From Rhizoclosmatium globosum (taxonomy: Eukaryota; Chytridiomycota; Chytridiomycetes; Chytridiales; Chytriomycetaceae), in assembly GCA_002104985.1 (NCBI GenBank), contig MCGO01000153.1:27245-91244 (forward strand): DNA of 64,000 nucleotides, written 5' to 3'. Positions 11,692 to 23,000 of the stretch are shown piece after piece. The position numbers were made by a program, and so were the translations under genes. The notes beneath the pieces were generated by a model. That model saw only the letters and a list, made by a program, of their open reading frames with translations, was not told where the DNA came from and searched no databases. The stretch's first letter is position 1; every line of letters starts with the position of its first letter.

Positions 11692-14600
11692 ATGCATCCC
11701 GAATTTGAAGAACTGGATTCACAGGATGCGATAGCCTCGTCTGTTGAGCACCTTGTTCCTTTGAAAGACGATCCATGCACCCCCGCATTCACGTAAAGAA
11801 TCCCTCTTCTCTTCTGCGTAAAGTTAAATGTACATACAATCAAATGATAGGTTCCGTGCAGTTCTTTTGGGATGTTTGTTTGGCCTGGGTCTAAGCGCTG
11901 CAAATGCAGTCTGGGCATTCAGGACGAATGCTTCAATCACAACTTCGGTTTGCTCTTTCACTTTCGTTCACTGGTCTCTATTCTGTACTAAACAGGCACA
12001 TTCACTAGGGAGCTACATTCGCTGTTGTCGCAAGTTACCCACTCGGTCTCTTATGGCACAGAATCTTTCCTAAACATGCATTCTGGAATCCTGGTCCGTT
12101 TAATGTCAAGGAGCACGTTGTTATTTGTGAGTAGTTTCATGGTTTGAAGTTCTGACAGCTGTCGATAACACACTCTATTTCTTCAGATGTCCTCACACAT
12201 GCCAGCAGTGTACCTTATGGGATGGAAAACGTCGTATCGCAGGCTATGCCAACTCTAATGGTATATCACACCCTCATTTGCAGGTTCTGCTCACGTCAAA
12301 GCTGACATCGACTTCAGAACAACAAAGACATCACATTCTTCCACGCCCTAGCCTTTGTTATCGTAACCCAATTCACTGGATTCGGATTCGCAGGGTTGTG
12401 TCGACGATTTTTGGTGAAACCACGTGCTATCATTTGGCCAACCACGTTTTCGACACTTGCGATTTTTGCATCGTTCCATGGCATCTTTGGCGCGGATTCC
12501 GCTATTGGATCGAGGGCTTCTGTTAGTGATCCTGAGAAACCGAAGGGATCAATGGTGGAGAGTGAGTCGAATAGTGATGATACGACGTTTGATGTTGTTG
12601 TGGAGGATGAGACGGGGGTGGGTGTTTCTGGGGGCAGTTCCTTGACAGCAGATGCTATTTTCTTGCAAGCCTCTATTCCTCGGAGTGAGGGGATTTGTCG
12701 CCCTGTAGACGTGGAACAGTTGCAAGCGCCTTTGAAGACGTACAAAACAACACGGCAACAAGCGTTTTGGTACTCGTTTCTTGGAATGTATGTTTACTCG
12801 TTCATACCTGAATTCTTCTTTCCTGTGCTTCAAACAATCTCGATATGCACGCGGTCGAGTTTTGAAGGGTTGAAGGCGGGGAGTATGGGTGCGTTTAATG
12901 CGATTGCGAGTACGACGAATGGGGTTGGGTTGTTTGGGATTACTTTGGATTGGTATTATATTCAGGCTGGGTTTTTGACGACGCCGTGGTGGGCGATTTT
13001 GTGTTATGGGGCTGGGAGTGTTTTGTTGCAATGGGCCGCTGTTATTCTACTCTACAAATCAGATAGTTGAGTTGCCTGTGCTTTCTCTTCTCAGGCCTGA
13101 TTTCTAACTCTGATCCAAATCAGCATGGGGGCTGAACACAATCATGTCTCAAGACTCAATCAACCCAATCCTGAACTCAGTCAAACTCTTTGTCGGAAAC
13201 GCAAGCTCAGTCACACATAAAATGGGTGCACCCGTTAATCCTGCATTCTTTTACAACGCGACGGATAACTATAACCTCAACGTCACAGCGTATCAAGACG
13301 TATCTCCTATCCACATTACATCCTTCTTTGCAGTTCAATACGCCTCATCATTTTTAACTATCGCTGCAGTGTTATCCCACGTGGGGTTATGGTACGGCAG
13401 CACAATCCGCCGTCAAGTCAAAAACGCACTTCAACAAGCTTCAGACTCAGTTGACTCTCTCGACGTGCACAACAAACTCATGACAGCGTACTGGGAGCCG
13501 TCGGATTGGATGTTCTTGGTGTTTGTGGTCGTGATGGCTGCGTTCACGTTTTGTGTCAGTTTGTTTACGCCGTTTGTTATGCCGTGGTGGGGCGTCTTTC
13601 TGAATTTGGCTGTTATTGGAATTCTGATTGTTCCGTGTGGGATTATTCAGGGGGTGAGTCGACATCACTATTTTTGTAGGATAACTGAGCTATTTCGATT
13701 TTAACAGATTTCTGGGATTGGAATCAGTATATCGGTGTTGGCAGAGTTCTTGATGGGGACGCTGATTCCTGGGCAGACTGTTGCGGTTATGGCATTTAAA
13801 TCACTTGCCTTGAATAATTTGAATCAAGGCATTTTATTGGTGTCTGGACTAAAGCTTGGACATTACTTACACGTGCCTCCTGTCGCTATCATCGGTGCTC
13901 AGTTTTTGGGAACGTTTATCAATGCGTTGGCGGCTACGAGTGTCACTTGGGTCATGATGTTTCACTCTGGAGAGTTGTTGAATGCGAGTCATGGAGAGTG
14001 GCAGTATATGGTTTACCAGACTTTCTATTCTGATGGTGCAATTTGGGGAGCTATTGGCCCCATGCGGTTCTTTGGTGTTGGGTCTTTGTATCAAGGTCTG
14101 CTTTGGTGCTTCTTAATTGGTTTCCTTTGTCCATTTGGACCATGGTTGATAAATCGATATGTGCATCCTTCAAAGCTCTGGAAATATGTCAATTGTGAGT
14201 TGCCTGTTCGTTTGTTGTTGGATTTTAGCTTACATTGTTCATAGTTCCTCTCATTTTCGCCTTCGGTGGGGTCGGAGGGTTCCAAAACGGCATCGTTTGT
14301 CCGTTGTTGGTTGGATTCATATTCCAAGTACTCGCGTTCAAGTATTACAGGCACTGGTATCACACCTACAACTTTGTGATGGCTTCTGGGTTTGATATTG
14401 GTGAGTTCACCAGCACTGAAGCTGTAAATGTGTTATATTAAACAATCGTGATAGGACTTGGAATCGCAGTATTATCTATCGCCATTTTGGGTGTTGCGAA
14501 TGTTGAGATTCCGTTCAACCCGCTGAACCCAAATTTGAAAAATGTACCAATTGACTATTATTGCTACTCAGGCGCCAACTTTTCAGAGTAAGTTTTGTTT

Positions 14601-14705
14601 TACTTTTTTGTGTATTTATCGCTTCTCTTACTTTTGCCTTGGCATTGAAGCTATGACTGCTCGTACTATTCGTTCAAGAACAAGTCTGATCCTCGGGCAT
14701 GTTAG
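11692..14705 (+). CDS. OPT family oligopeptide transporter, copy 1
   Basis: Ten exons encode about 830 residues of an OPT transporter, which moves small peptides or related metal chelates with protons across a membrane. Start MHPEFEELDSQDAIASSVEH at 11692; later landmarks are the family NPGPF motif (FWNPGPFNVKEHVV), VPYGMENVVSQAMPTLM, IPGQTVAVMAFKSLALNN, WGAIGPMRFFGVGSLYQG and NGIVCPLLVGFIFQ, ending in SDPRAC. Most of the length is hydrophobic, as expected for 14-16 helices, with one variable acidic loop (about 12500-12720) between helices. Exon junctions keep frame with the paralog at 16967-19972, which shares every intron position I could check. The second exon junction (near 12010-12025) is only recognisable by comparison. 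The terminal codons fall across an intron at about 14590-14650. Confidence 0.88.
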
Positions 14706-14765
14706 AATACCAATTTGACTCTGTCCTCTATAGCTTTGCATAATTTGTATCTCACTAATCATTGA

Positions 14766-14773
14766 TATATAAA
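14766..14773 (+). promoter_or_regulatory. TATA-like element upstream of RING-VWA gene
   Basis: TATATAAA lies 48 bp upstream of the ATG at 14821, in the 115-bp gap after the OPT copy 1 stop. Position and sequence fit a core promoter, but no transcript start is known. Confidence 0.4.
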
Positions 14774-14820
14774 GTTCGTTCGTTATTGCAAAGCATCAAT
14801 CAAAAAAAGTGCTTTGAAAA

Positions 14821-15168
14821 ATGATGGCATTACCCGCTGAGATATGCTGTGTGTGCCACGAATCGCTTGATCCGCGTGGGCGAGTACCGCTGATCAACCC
14901 TGGCTGCTGCGGCAATCAGATGCATCTTGGGTGTTTTGAACAGTGTCGGCGCCTTGCTGATCCAAGGTTTGTTTTGTTGTTTGTTGTTTGTTGTTGCCCA
15001 CCACCTCCACATCAACTTACTTCAATCAAAACCTGAACCTGAAACCAACGAAGGTGTCCACTCTGCCGCGAACTGTTTCCAGTTGTCCAAGTCCCAGTTC
15101 AAGTTGAAGAACAAGTCGAAGCAGAAAGAAGCATCGGACTTGGACGGCGGCTCACTCAAGTCCGAAGC

Positions 15169-15200
<32 letters not shown>

Positions 15201-16803
15201 CTCTCTTTTGGATCTATCAAGACAGATCGATGATGCGCTTTTGGGCGACAGAGACGACTCGGGACCCGCAGCCTCGGAAGTGACTGAACCGCTGATCACT
15301 TGGACACCGGCCTTCGACTCGGTCAAGAAAGGCTCAACGGACGTGACTGCCTTGCTGTCCCTCAAGGCCGCTGCCTCTCCTTCAAATCCAAGTGACGTGT
15401 CTGCGGTCGGCGTTGATCTGGTCGTTGTTGTCGATGTGTCTGCAAGTATGCGTGGGCGGCCCTTGAGCGCTGTGAAACAGACATTAAGATATGTTGCATC
15501 GTGTCTCACTCAGAACGACCGTATTTGTATCATTCAATTCAGCAGATTCGCTCAACAGTTGACAAAGTTTCGCGTTTGTACTCCGGGATCTGATGGTCTT
15601 GTGGCAGTCACACGTGCAATTGATGGAATGAAGACCCAGGGTGGAACAAATATTCTGTCCGGGTGTGAATATGCTTTGAGGGTGTTGGAAGGACGTGAGG
15701 AGAAGAATGATTCGTGCGCGGTGCTTCTTTTGACGGATGGGCAGGATAACTCTGTTCAGAACTATTCTGGTTTCTTGCGGGAAGCTGAAGAACTTAATGT
15801 GCCGTTTTATACTTATGGGTTTCGGGAAAGCCATGATAGTGCATTATTATCAAGAATATCCGGAAAGAGGGGAACTTTCACTTATATTCCCCATCCGAAC
15901 GTGTTTCAAGATGTAAGCTTTACTTGATTGTCAACTTGTTGTACTAATGATAACTTGACATAGGCGTTTGCAGGTACCCTAGGCGGAATCAAATCGACAA
16001 TCTATAAAGACCTTTCCCTTAAGATTAGCATCCCAGATTCATCCGAAGGTGTACAGCTCGCTTCTATCGGATGCTCTCATAACTATACATTTGAAGACGG
16101 CGTTGCCACCATTTCATTCGGAAATCTTTTTGCAGAAGAACAACGCGACGTTATTGTAAAGTTCACCATCAATCCAGAACTCGATATGCAAAGCTATACA
16201 TTCGCAGAAGTGTCATGTTCATACATTGATGCGCTCACGAGTCAGCCCATCTCAAAGGCATACCCTGCGTTCTCACTTCCCCTTGTCGAATCAACCATCA
16301 CCCAGTCATACAACCCTCTCGTCGTCCGTCAGCTTCTCCGACTTGTAGCACTCCGTCAAATGGAACAATGCCGTGTCACCGTCGTATCACCAGAAGATAT
16401 GAGTTTCTGGATGGATGACGCTATAAAAGCTATCGAGAAAACTTTGATAGACTGTTATAACCTGAGTCCGACGACGCAATTCAACTTGTATGATCCTGCC
16501 ATGAAGCTGGATGGCATACCTGAGGAGGAATGGGTCTTTGTGAAAGCGATTGTTACTGATTTGGGGCAATGTGGACCACAAGCTACTATGACAGCTATTG
16601 AAAATACGTACACTACTCAACGTTCTACGTATGCTGATCCAAATTTGAATGTTGTGGGTGGAGGTGATGATGAGTCGTATTTTGCTCTTGATTTGGATTT
16701 TGTAAGAGGAGCGTCGAGTGGACCGAGACGTCAAGGAACTACAACTGCTCTTGGAAGTTATTTCTGGATGGCAGAACCGTGCATCGAGCATCGCTCAGAC
16801 TAA
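14821..16803 (+). CDS. RING finger plus VWA domain protein (putative E3 ligase)
   Basis: Three exons. Exon 1 has the first half of a RING finger (CCVCHESLDP, then CCGNQMHLGCFEQC). After an intron of about 86 bp, exon 2 gives CPLCRELF, completing the C3HC4 pattern. A run of eleven asparagines (AAC repeat, 15169-15201) then leads to a von Willebrand A domain with VDLVVVVDVSASMRG (MIDAS DxSxS), GGTNILSG and VLLLTDGQDN. A 49-bp intron near 15914-15963 leads to a beta-rich C-terminal half and a conserved-looking tail. RING plus VWA proteins act as ubiquitin ligases in plants and fungi; that role is inferred here. The gene sits between the two OPT copies on the same strand. Two ATGs open the frame (14821 and 14824). 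Confidence 0.82.
15169..15201 (+). repeat. (AAC)11 microsatellite coding poly-Asn
   Basis: Eleven consecutive AAC codons inside the RING-VWA gene, between the RING finger and the VWA domain. The run is perfect, so its length is likely to vary between strains. Confidence 0.9.
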
Positions 16804-16966
16804 AAGCAGAAGCACTCAGTGATTTTACAAATAAACGAGACTTTTCTTCTAACTTTTCTTTTGCGTTAAAAAACGTTTTCCAATTTGGGCACACACCCAG
16901 CCACGAAAACAGCAGCCTTGCATCTTCGTTTCCTCCCTCTTCCCACATCCAAAGTAACTGGCAGTC

Positions 16967-19900
16967 ATGGATATCGAAACACTGGATGCTGAAGATGCCA
17001 TTGCATCCTCAGTTGAACACATTGTGCCAAAACGGGATAACCCCGATGTCCCTGCCTTCACGTAAGATCTTCTTTGAAGAATGTCGAGGCTTTGCGTGTT
17101 GCACTCACCCTCATCACCTCAACTAGGTTCCGAGCTGTTCTGTTAGGTGGGCTCTTTGGAATCGGGCTTTCCCTTGCAATGTCTGTCTGGGCCTTCCGAA
17201 CAAACGCTTCAATCACATCCTCTGTAAGTCCTCAACTTCGTAAATAGGATCCGTCTGGGTGTTTGTGCGTCTGAAAGATCTGATCAGTTGAACCCTTTGT
17301 TGGTGTGTTTTAGGGTGCAACGTTTGCTGTGGTCGCTTGTTATCCGTTGGGACTTATTTGGCATAGAGTGTTGCCGATACATCCGTTTTGGAATCCTGGA
17401 CCGTTTTCGGTGAAGGAGCATGTTGTGATCTGTGAGTGTGAATGATCGTTGATGTGGAACCGAAGTTTGGTTTTTTATTGTTTGGACAGATGTTCTCACG
17501 CATGCTAGTAGTGTGCCTTATGGAATGGAGAATGTGGTGTCGCAGGCTATGCCTACACTTATGGTTTGAGACAGTTTTGTTTTGTCAACATGGGCTGATT
17601 CTGACAAAACATGCACAGAACAACAAGGATATCACGTTCTTTCATGCGCTGGCGTTTGTTATCGTCACTCAGTTTACGGGATTCGGATTCGCTGGACTGT
17701 GTCGACGGTTCCTGGTCAAACCGGCAGCCATCATTTGGCCAACCACGTTCTCAACACTTGCCATTTTTGCGTCCTTCCACGGAACAGATGGAGGTGTTCC
17801 AAAAACCGAAACTGTGAAAATGGAGGATTTCGTCGTGGCTGATGCGGGGGAGACTAACCCAACAAGGATGGAGGTTGTGATTGAAGACGACCTGATGAGC
17901 TCTCATACCGCAAAGTCGTCCAGCCTTTTACTCAAAAACTCAAGCATAGAGTTAAACACTCGTGCTGCTCAGCACCTGGAAGATGGGACAGAGCAGAAAG
18001 AGGAAGTGGAAGTGCATAAACTGTACAAAACGACACGACAGCAAGCGTTCTGGTACTCCTTTCTTGGAATGTATCTGTACTCGTTTATTCCAGAGTTCTT
18101 TTTCCCATTATTGCAGACGCTTTCGATTTGTACGCGCGCGAGTTTCGAGGGACTCAAGTCAGGGAGTATGGGGACTTTTAATGCGATTTCTAGTGCGACG
18201 AATGGGGTTGGGTTGTTTTCGGTTACATTGGATTGGTATTATATCCAAGCTGGGTTTTTGACTACACCTTGGTGGGCGATTTTGTGTTATGGGGCTGGAA
18301 GAGTGTTCTTGCAGTGGGGTGCTGCAGTGTTGCTGTACATGTCAGACAGTTGAGTCCTCCGCCAGTTTCAGTTTTAGTAACTAGGAAGTTAAAACATATT
18401 TTTTTACGCAGCTTGGGGTCTCAACCAAGTCATGTCTCACGATTCAATCAACCCCGTTCTGAATTCCGTCAAACTCTTTGTCGGAAATGCGAGCTCTGTC
18501 ACACATACACTAGGCGCTCCAGTCGACCCTGCATTCTTTTATAACGCGACGGATAACTATAACCTCAATATCACTGCATACCAAGACGTATCTCCTATCC
18601 ACATTACATCCTTCTTCGCTGTTCAGTATGGATCCTCCTTCCTCACCATCGCGGCAGTTTTGTCACACGTGTTTCTATGGTACGGCAACACAATTCGTCG
18701 GCAAGCCAAAAACGCCATGAAACAAGTAGCTGACACATACGATTCATTGGACGTTCATAATAAGCTCATGACAGCGTATTGGGATCCATCTGACTGGATG
18801 TTCTTGGTGTTCCTTGTTGTAATGGGGGTACTCATATTCTGTGTGAATTTGTTCACGCCGTTTGTGATGCCGTGGTGGGGTGTTTTGCTCAACTTGACTG
18901 TAATCGGAATTCTTATTGTACCATGTGGAATCATTCAAGGGGTATGAGCTATTTCTTTGGCTGATACATGTCTTCTAAACTATGTTGTATAGATTTCTGG
19001 AATCGGGATCAATATTTCTGTCCTCGCCGAGTTCTTGATGGGAACTTTGATTCCAGGACAAACCGTTGCGGTTATGGCATTCAAGTCCCTCGCACTGAAT
19101 AACTTGAACCAAGGAATTCTGCTCGTGTCTGGACTTAAACTCGGACATTACCTTCACGTTCCACCTGCAGCGATTCTCGGCGCTCAGTTCTTGGGTACAT
19201 TTATTAATGCGGTTGCATCAACAAGTGTTACTTGGGCAATGATGTTTTCGTCCGGAAATCTGTTGCATCCTAACCATGGCGACTGGCAGTACATTGTTTA
19301 CCAGACCTTTTACTCTGATGGTGCAATTTGGGGTGCAATTGGCCCGATGCGGTTCTTTGGTGTTGGATCTTTGTATCAAGGTCTGCTTTGGTGTTTCTTG
19401 ATTGGGTTCTTGTGTCCATTTGGCCCATGGTTGATGAATCGATATGTGTACCCGTCCAAGTTTTGGAAATATGTCAACTGTGAGTTGGTTTTCTGATTAG
19501 TAATTTCGCTGATGAATCATAGTTCCAATTATTTTCGCGTTTGGAGGGGTTGGTGGATTCCAGAACGGTATTATTTCACCATTATTGGTTGGATTCGTAT
19601 TCCAGGTCCTTGTTTTCAAGTATTATCGTCAATGGTACCACGCGTTTAATTTCGTGATGGCGTCAGGATTTGATATGGGTTTGTCTCTATGTCTCTTTGT
19701 ATTAGTTTTCCGTTCTCACAATCTTCACAGGACTTGGAATCGCTGTGTTGTCTATTGCTCTACTTGGCGTCATCAATATCCAACTTCCATACAATGCTTT
19801 GAATCCAAACCTTCTTAATGTTCCCATTGACTATTATTGTTATGCTGGAGCCAACTTTTCAGAGTACGTAAAATCATTTACCTTGAAATGCGGCTGAATG

Positions 19901-19972
19901 CTCAACATTTTGATTAGTTTCGACTGCACATACTATTCATTCAAAAACAAATCCGATCCTCGAGCATGCTGA
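16967..19972 (+). CDS. OPT family oligopeptide transporter, copy 2
   Basis: Paralog of 11692-14705 with the same ten-exon plan. It starts MDIETLDAEDAIASSVEHIV at 16967 and carries FWNPGPFSVKEHVV, NNKDITFFHALAFVIVTQFT, ETLSICT-type helix text, IPGQTVAVMAFKSLALNN, WGAIGPMRFFGVGSLYQG and ends SDPRAC. Long stretches are nearly identical to copy 1, whereas the acidic loop after the sixth or seventh helix (about 17780-18020) has diverged fully in sequence and length. No stop or frameshift is seen, so both copies look functional. AATAAA follows the stop at about 20000. The two copies are 2.3 kb apart and flank the RING-VWA gene. Substrate specificity of each is unknown. Confidence 0.88.
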
Positions 19973-20064
19973 CTTTCGTTTGTAGAAATATAGAGTCTCA
20001 ATAAATAATAGGTTTTTATCAAAACACACAGGATTATACACCAAAAAACACACTTCCATCTAAA

Positions 20065-23000
20065 TTAAATTTGCACAAAGAACGCCTGCGAGCTGTTATC
20101 AACTTCATTGCTTGTTGCATCCTTGCCGTCTCCATTTTCGACATCCTCTGAATTAGTTACAGTCTTTGATCCATCCATAACAGGCATTTTCTTTCCAACA
20201 ACTGGCTTTGTGAGGTCAATTTCCTGACTAGCCCGTGCGGCCAGGACTTGGCGGCCAACTCGTGACATCTTTCGAGGACCAAGTGCTGCTGGCGCGCTCT
20301 TTTCAGTTTCAGGTTTTGTTGAAGTGGCGTGAGCAAACTTGAAGTCGGCTGGGGCATTGGTTGACGACACAACAGGAACAACGGCCTTGTATGCTTCCAA
20401 ATCACGCTCCATAACCATATTCTTTCGGCGAAGAGCATCGCGTTCACGAGTAAGAGTTGCGTGTTCCTATGTTGTGACAGATTTGAGAACGCAGAAAACC
20501 CCAGAACGAAACAAACCTCTTTCATTTTGATGAGCTCTTCCTTCATCTTGGCAATGTGTCGAATCTTTTGTTGGGCATTTTGGTGACCCATCAAATCCGC
20601 GTTGGCGGAAGCAAGTTGCTGGATTTGGCTGAAGGCAGCTTTATGATTCTTCTCCAAAAAGTCCACCTGTGCCTTTAAATGTGCTTCGACTTCGGCTTGA
20701 CGACGTTCAGCAACGATGATGGCATCCTGAAGTCTACAGTAAAATAGTCAGTTATATGCTATAGTACGAGAGATGAATGTTAGAGAGTGAGGAATATCGC
20801 AAAATTGAAATCGTGTTTCGCAGTCTTTATAAATAGCAGGACCAACTTGGATCGCAATCGTGTAAATGAACTCAAAGAAAAGTAGAAAAAAAATATGAGG
20901 ATTTAAAAGAGAAGGGCAGAGAGGGAAGGATTGGGGATCTCAAAAAAAGAACCACCTTTCGTTTTCCTTTTTGATTGTTTTGACTTCAGAGGCACTTCCT
21001 TCCAAAAGAGTTTCATACTCAAGTTTGTCTTCAGTAGCCTTGGCCACGACAGCCTCCACTTGACGTTGAGCAAGTGCAAGTTCTTTCTTGGTTTGCACCG
21101 CTTCTTCAGCATCAGTTTTCAGTTTCAGGTAAGTGGCTTCCATATTTTGCAATCGCTCTTTCAATTCGCGAATTTCTTCATCACGTCGACCAACTTCATT
21201 CGCGTGACGGAGTTTTACAGCAGCAACTTCGGTCTCCAAGTCTTTGACAGTCGCGTCACGCTCCTCCAACGCTTTTGATAGTCTTTCACTGCGGATCTGC
21301 AGTTCAACGACGATTGATCGATGCGATTCACGTTCATCTTCGTGGACTTTGATGCTGTCAAGAGTCCGGCTTTTCAAAGTGTCCAATTCCATACGCGCTC
21401 CTTCGAGTTCCGCGGTACGTTGAGACAATTCCTGACCAACGTGCAACAAACGGTCATCTTTTTCTTGAACCACCATCTTTTCTTGTTCCAAAGCAGCAAC
21501 AAGAAGAGCAACATTGTCCTTGGTATCATCATGGTACTTCCTGAACTCCGCAAGCTTGGTTTCTGAATCACGGCGTGTGCTGTTATGGGCAGCCTTCTCA
21601 GCTGCGAGGTTCTCTTCCAAGCTTTTAGATGTGGCAGCTGCGTCAGCCAACCTCGATTCGGCATCGTATAACTGAGACTTCAAGGTAGTAATAGTTTGGC
21701 TGGTGTCACGTCGTTCGTTCGCCAAAGTTTGAGAGAGCTCTGTTGTCAAGTTCATGGCAAATGCATGCGCTGCTTGTTCTTCTTCCAGAGCCTTTGTAAG
21801 TTCATCAATACGTTTCGATGAAGCTTCCATACCCAAGTGCTGGGTTTCAAGTTCCGATTGAAGGGAACTGATTTTCTCGATGGAAAGTGCATGATTTGAT
21901 GTTTCCGATGCTAAGGTCTTCTTGAGGAAATCTAACTCCTCTGAGAGAGTCGCCACAGCAGCAGTTTGAGCATCTAGAGACGCAGATAGGTCTTGTGATC
22001 GACGACGTTCGGTTACAACAACTTCACGTTCACGAGTTAAATCTGACTCAAACTGTTCCTTCAGTGATGTATGGGCTTCCGCGGCAGCGGCAAGTTCCTC
22101 CGTAACACGAATCATTTCTGTTTCGACAGCCTCTTTTTTGGCCATCAAATCCTGCATCTCACTGTGTAACACACGTCCTGATTCCATTTCTGCATTTAAC
22201 TGTGCCTCCAGTTCAATAAACTTTTGTGATAGAGTATGTTTGGCTTCTTTCTCAGCATTAAGTTCAAGTTGAAGAGCTTCAAGCTGGGACTTGGTCATAT
22301 CATGTGCTGAAGCCACCTTTTCTACGTCTTCGAACAGCTCGCTGATCTTTCTTTGGGCACGGTCGTAATCACCAGCTAAATTGTCAATCTCGGTTTGCAT
22401 TTGATTCATCGAAGCGTTGGCAGCTTGAATCTCTGCGTCCTTCGCCAACACTTCGGCACGGTGTGAAGCCATAAGTTCGACAACCTCTTCCGTCTTGAGC
22501 TCAAGTTGGCTATTCAACTCAGAAAACGACTTTTGCTCCTCAGCCAAACGAGCCTCTAAACTTGAAATCTTATCATTCAACTCAGCAGTCGTGGTAGACA
22601 ACATGGATGAGGTCTCAGAGAGTTTCACTTGAAGTTCCGAGTTGGCTTTCTGGGTATCCTCCAAAGTTGACTTCAATGACCCAACGTCAGATTGAAGACT
22701 GTGAATCGACTCCGCTTTTTCAGAATTCTGGCTAGAGAGCTGAGCGTTCAACTCGGTATATTCCTCCAATTCTTTTTGGAGCCCTTCAGCAGCAGACTTG
22801 GAATCGCCAACAGCAGCGTTTAAGGATTCTATGCGAGCCTCCAACGCAGCGTGCTTCTCCTTCAACAAAGAAATCAACGCATCTGAATCCCCAAGGCGAG
22901 CTTCGTGTTCCTTCACACTCGACTTGGCAGTCTCCAACTCATCCGACACAAAAGCCTTTTCGCACTCAAGGGTTTCAATCTGTTGCCGGAACTCCCCAAT

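Noticed and set aside
12549..13031. A 160-codon minus-strand frame inside OPT copy 1.
   Set aside because: Antisense shadow of conserved membrane helices; the equivalent is not open in copy 2.
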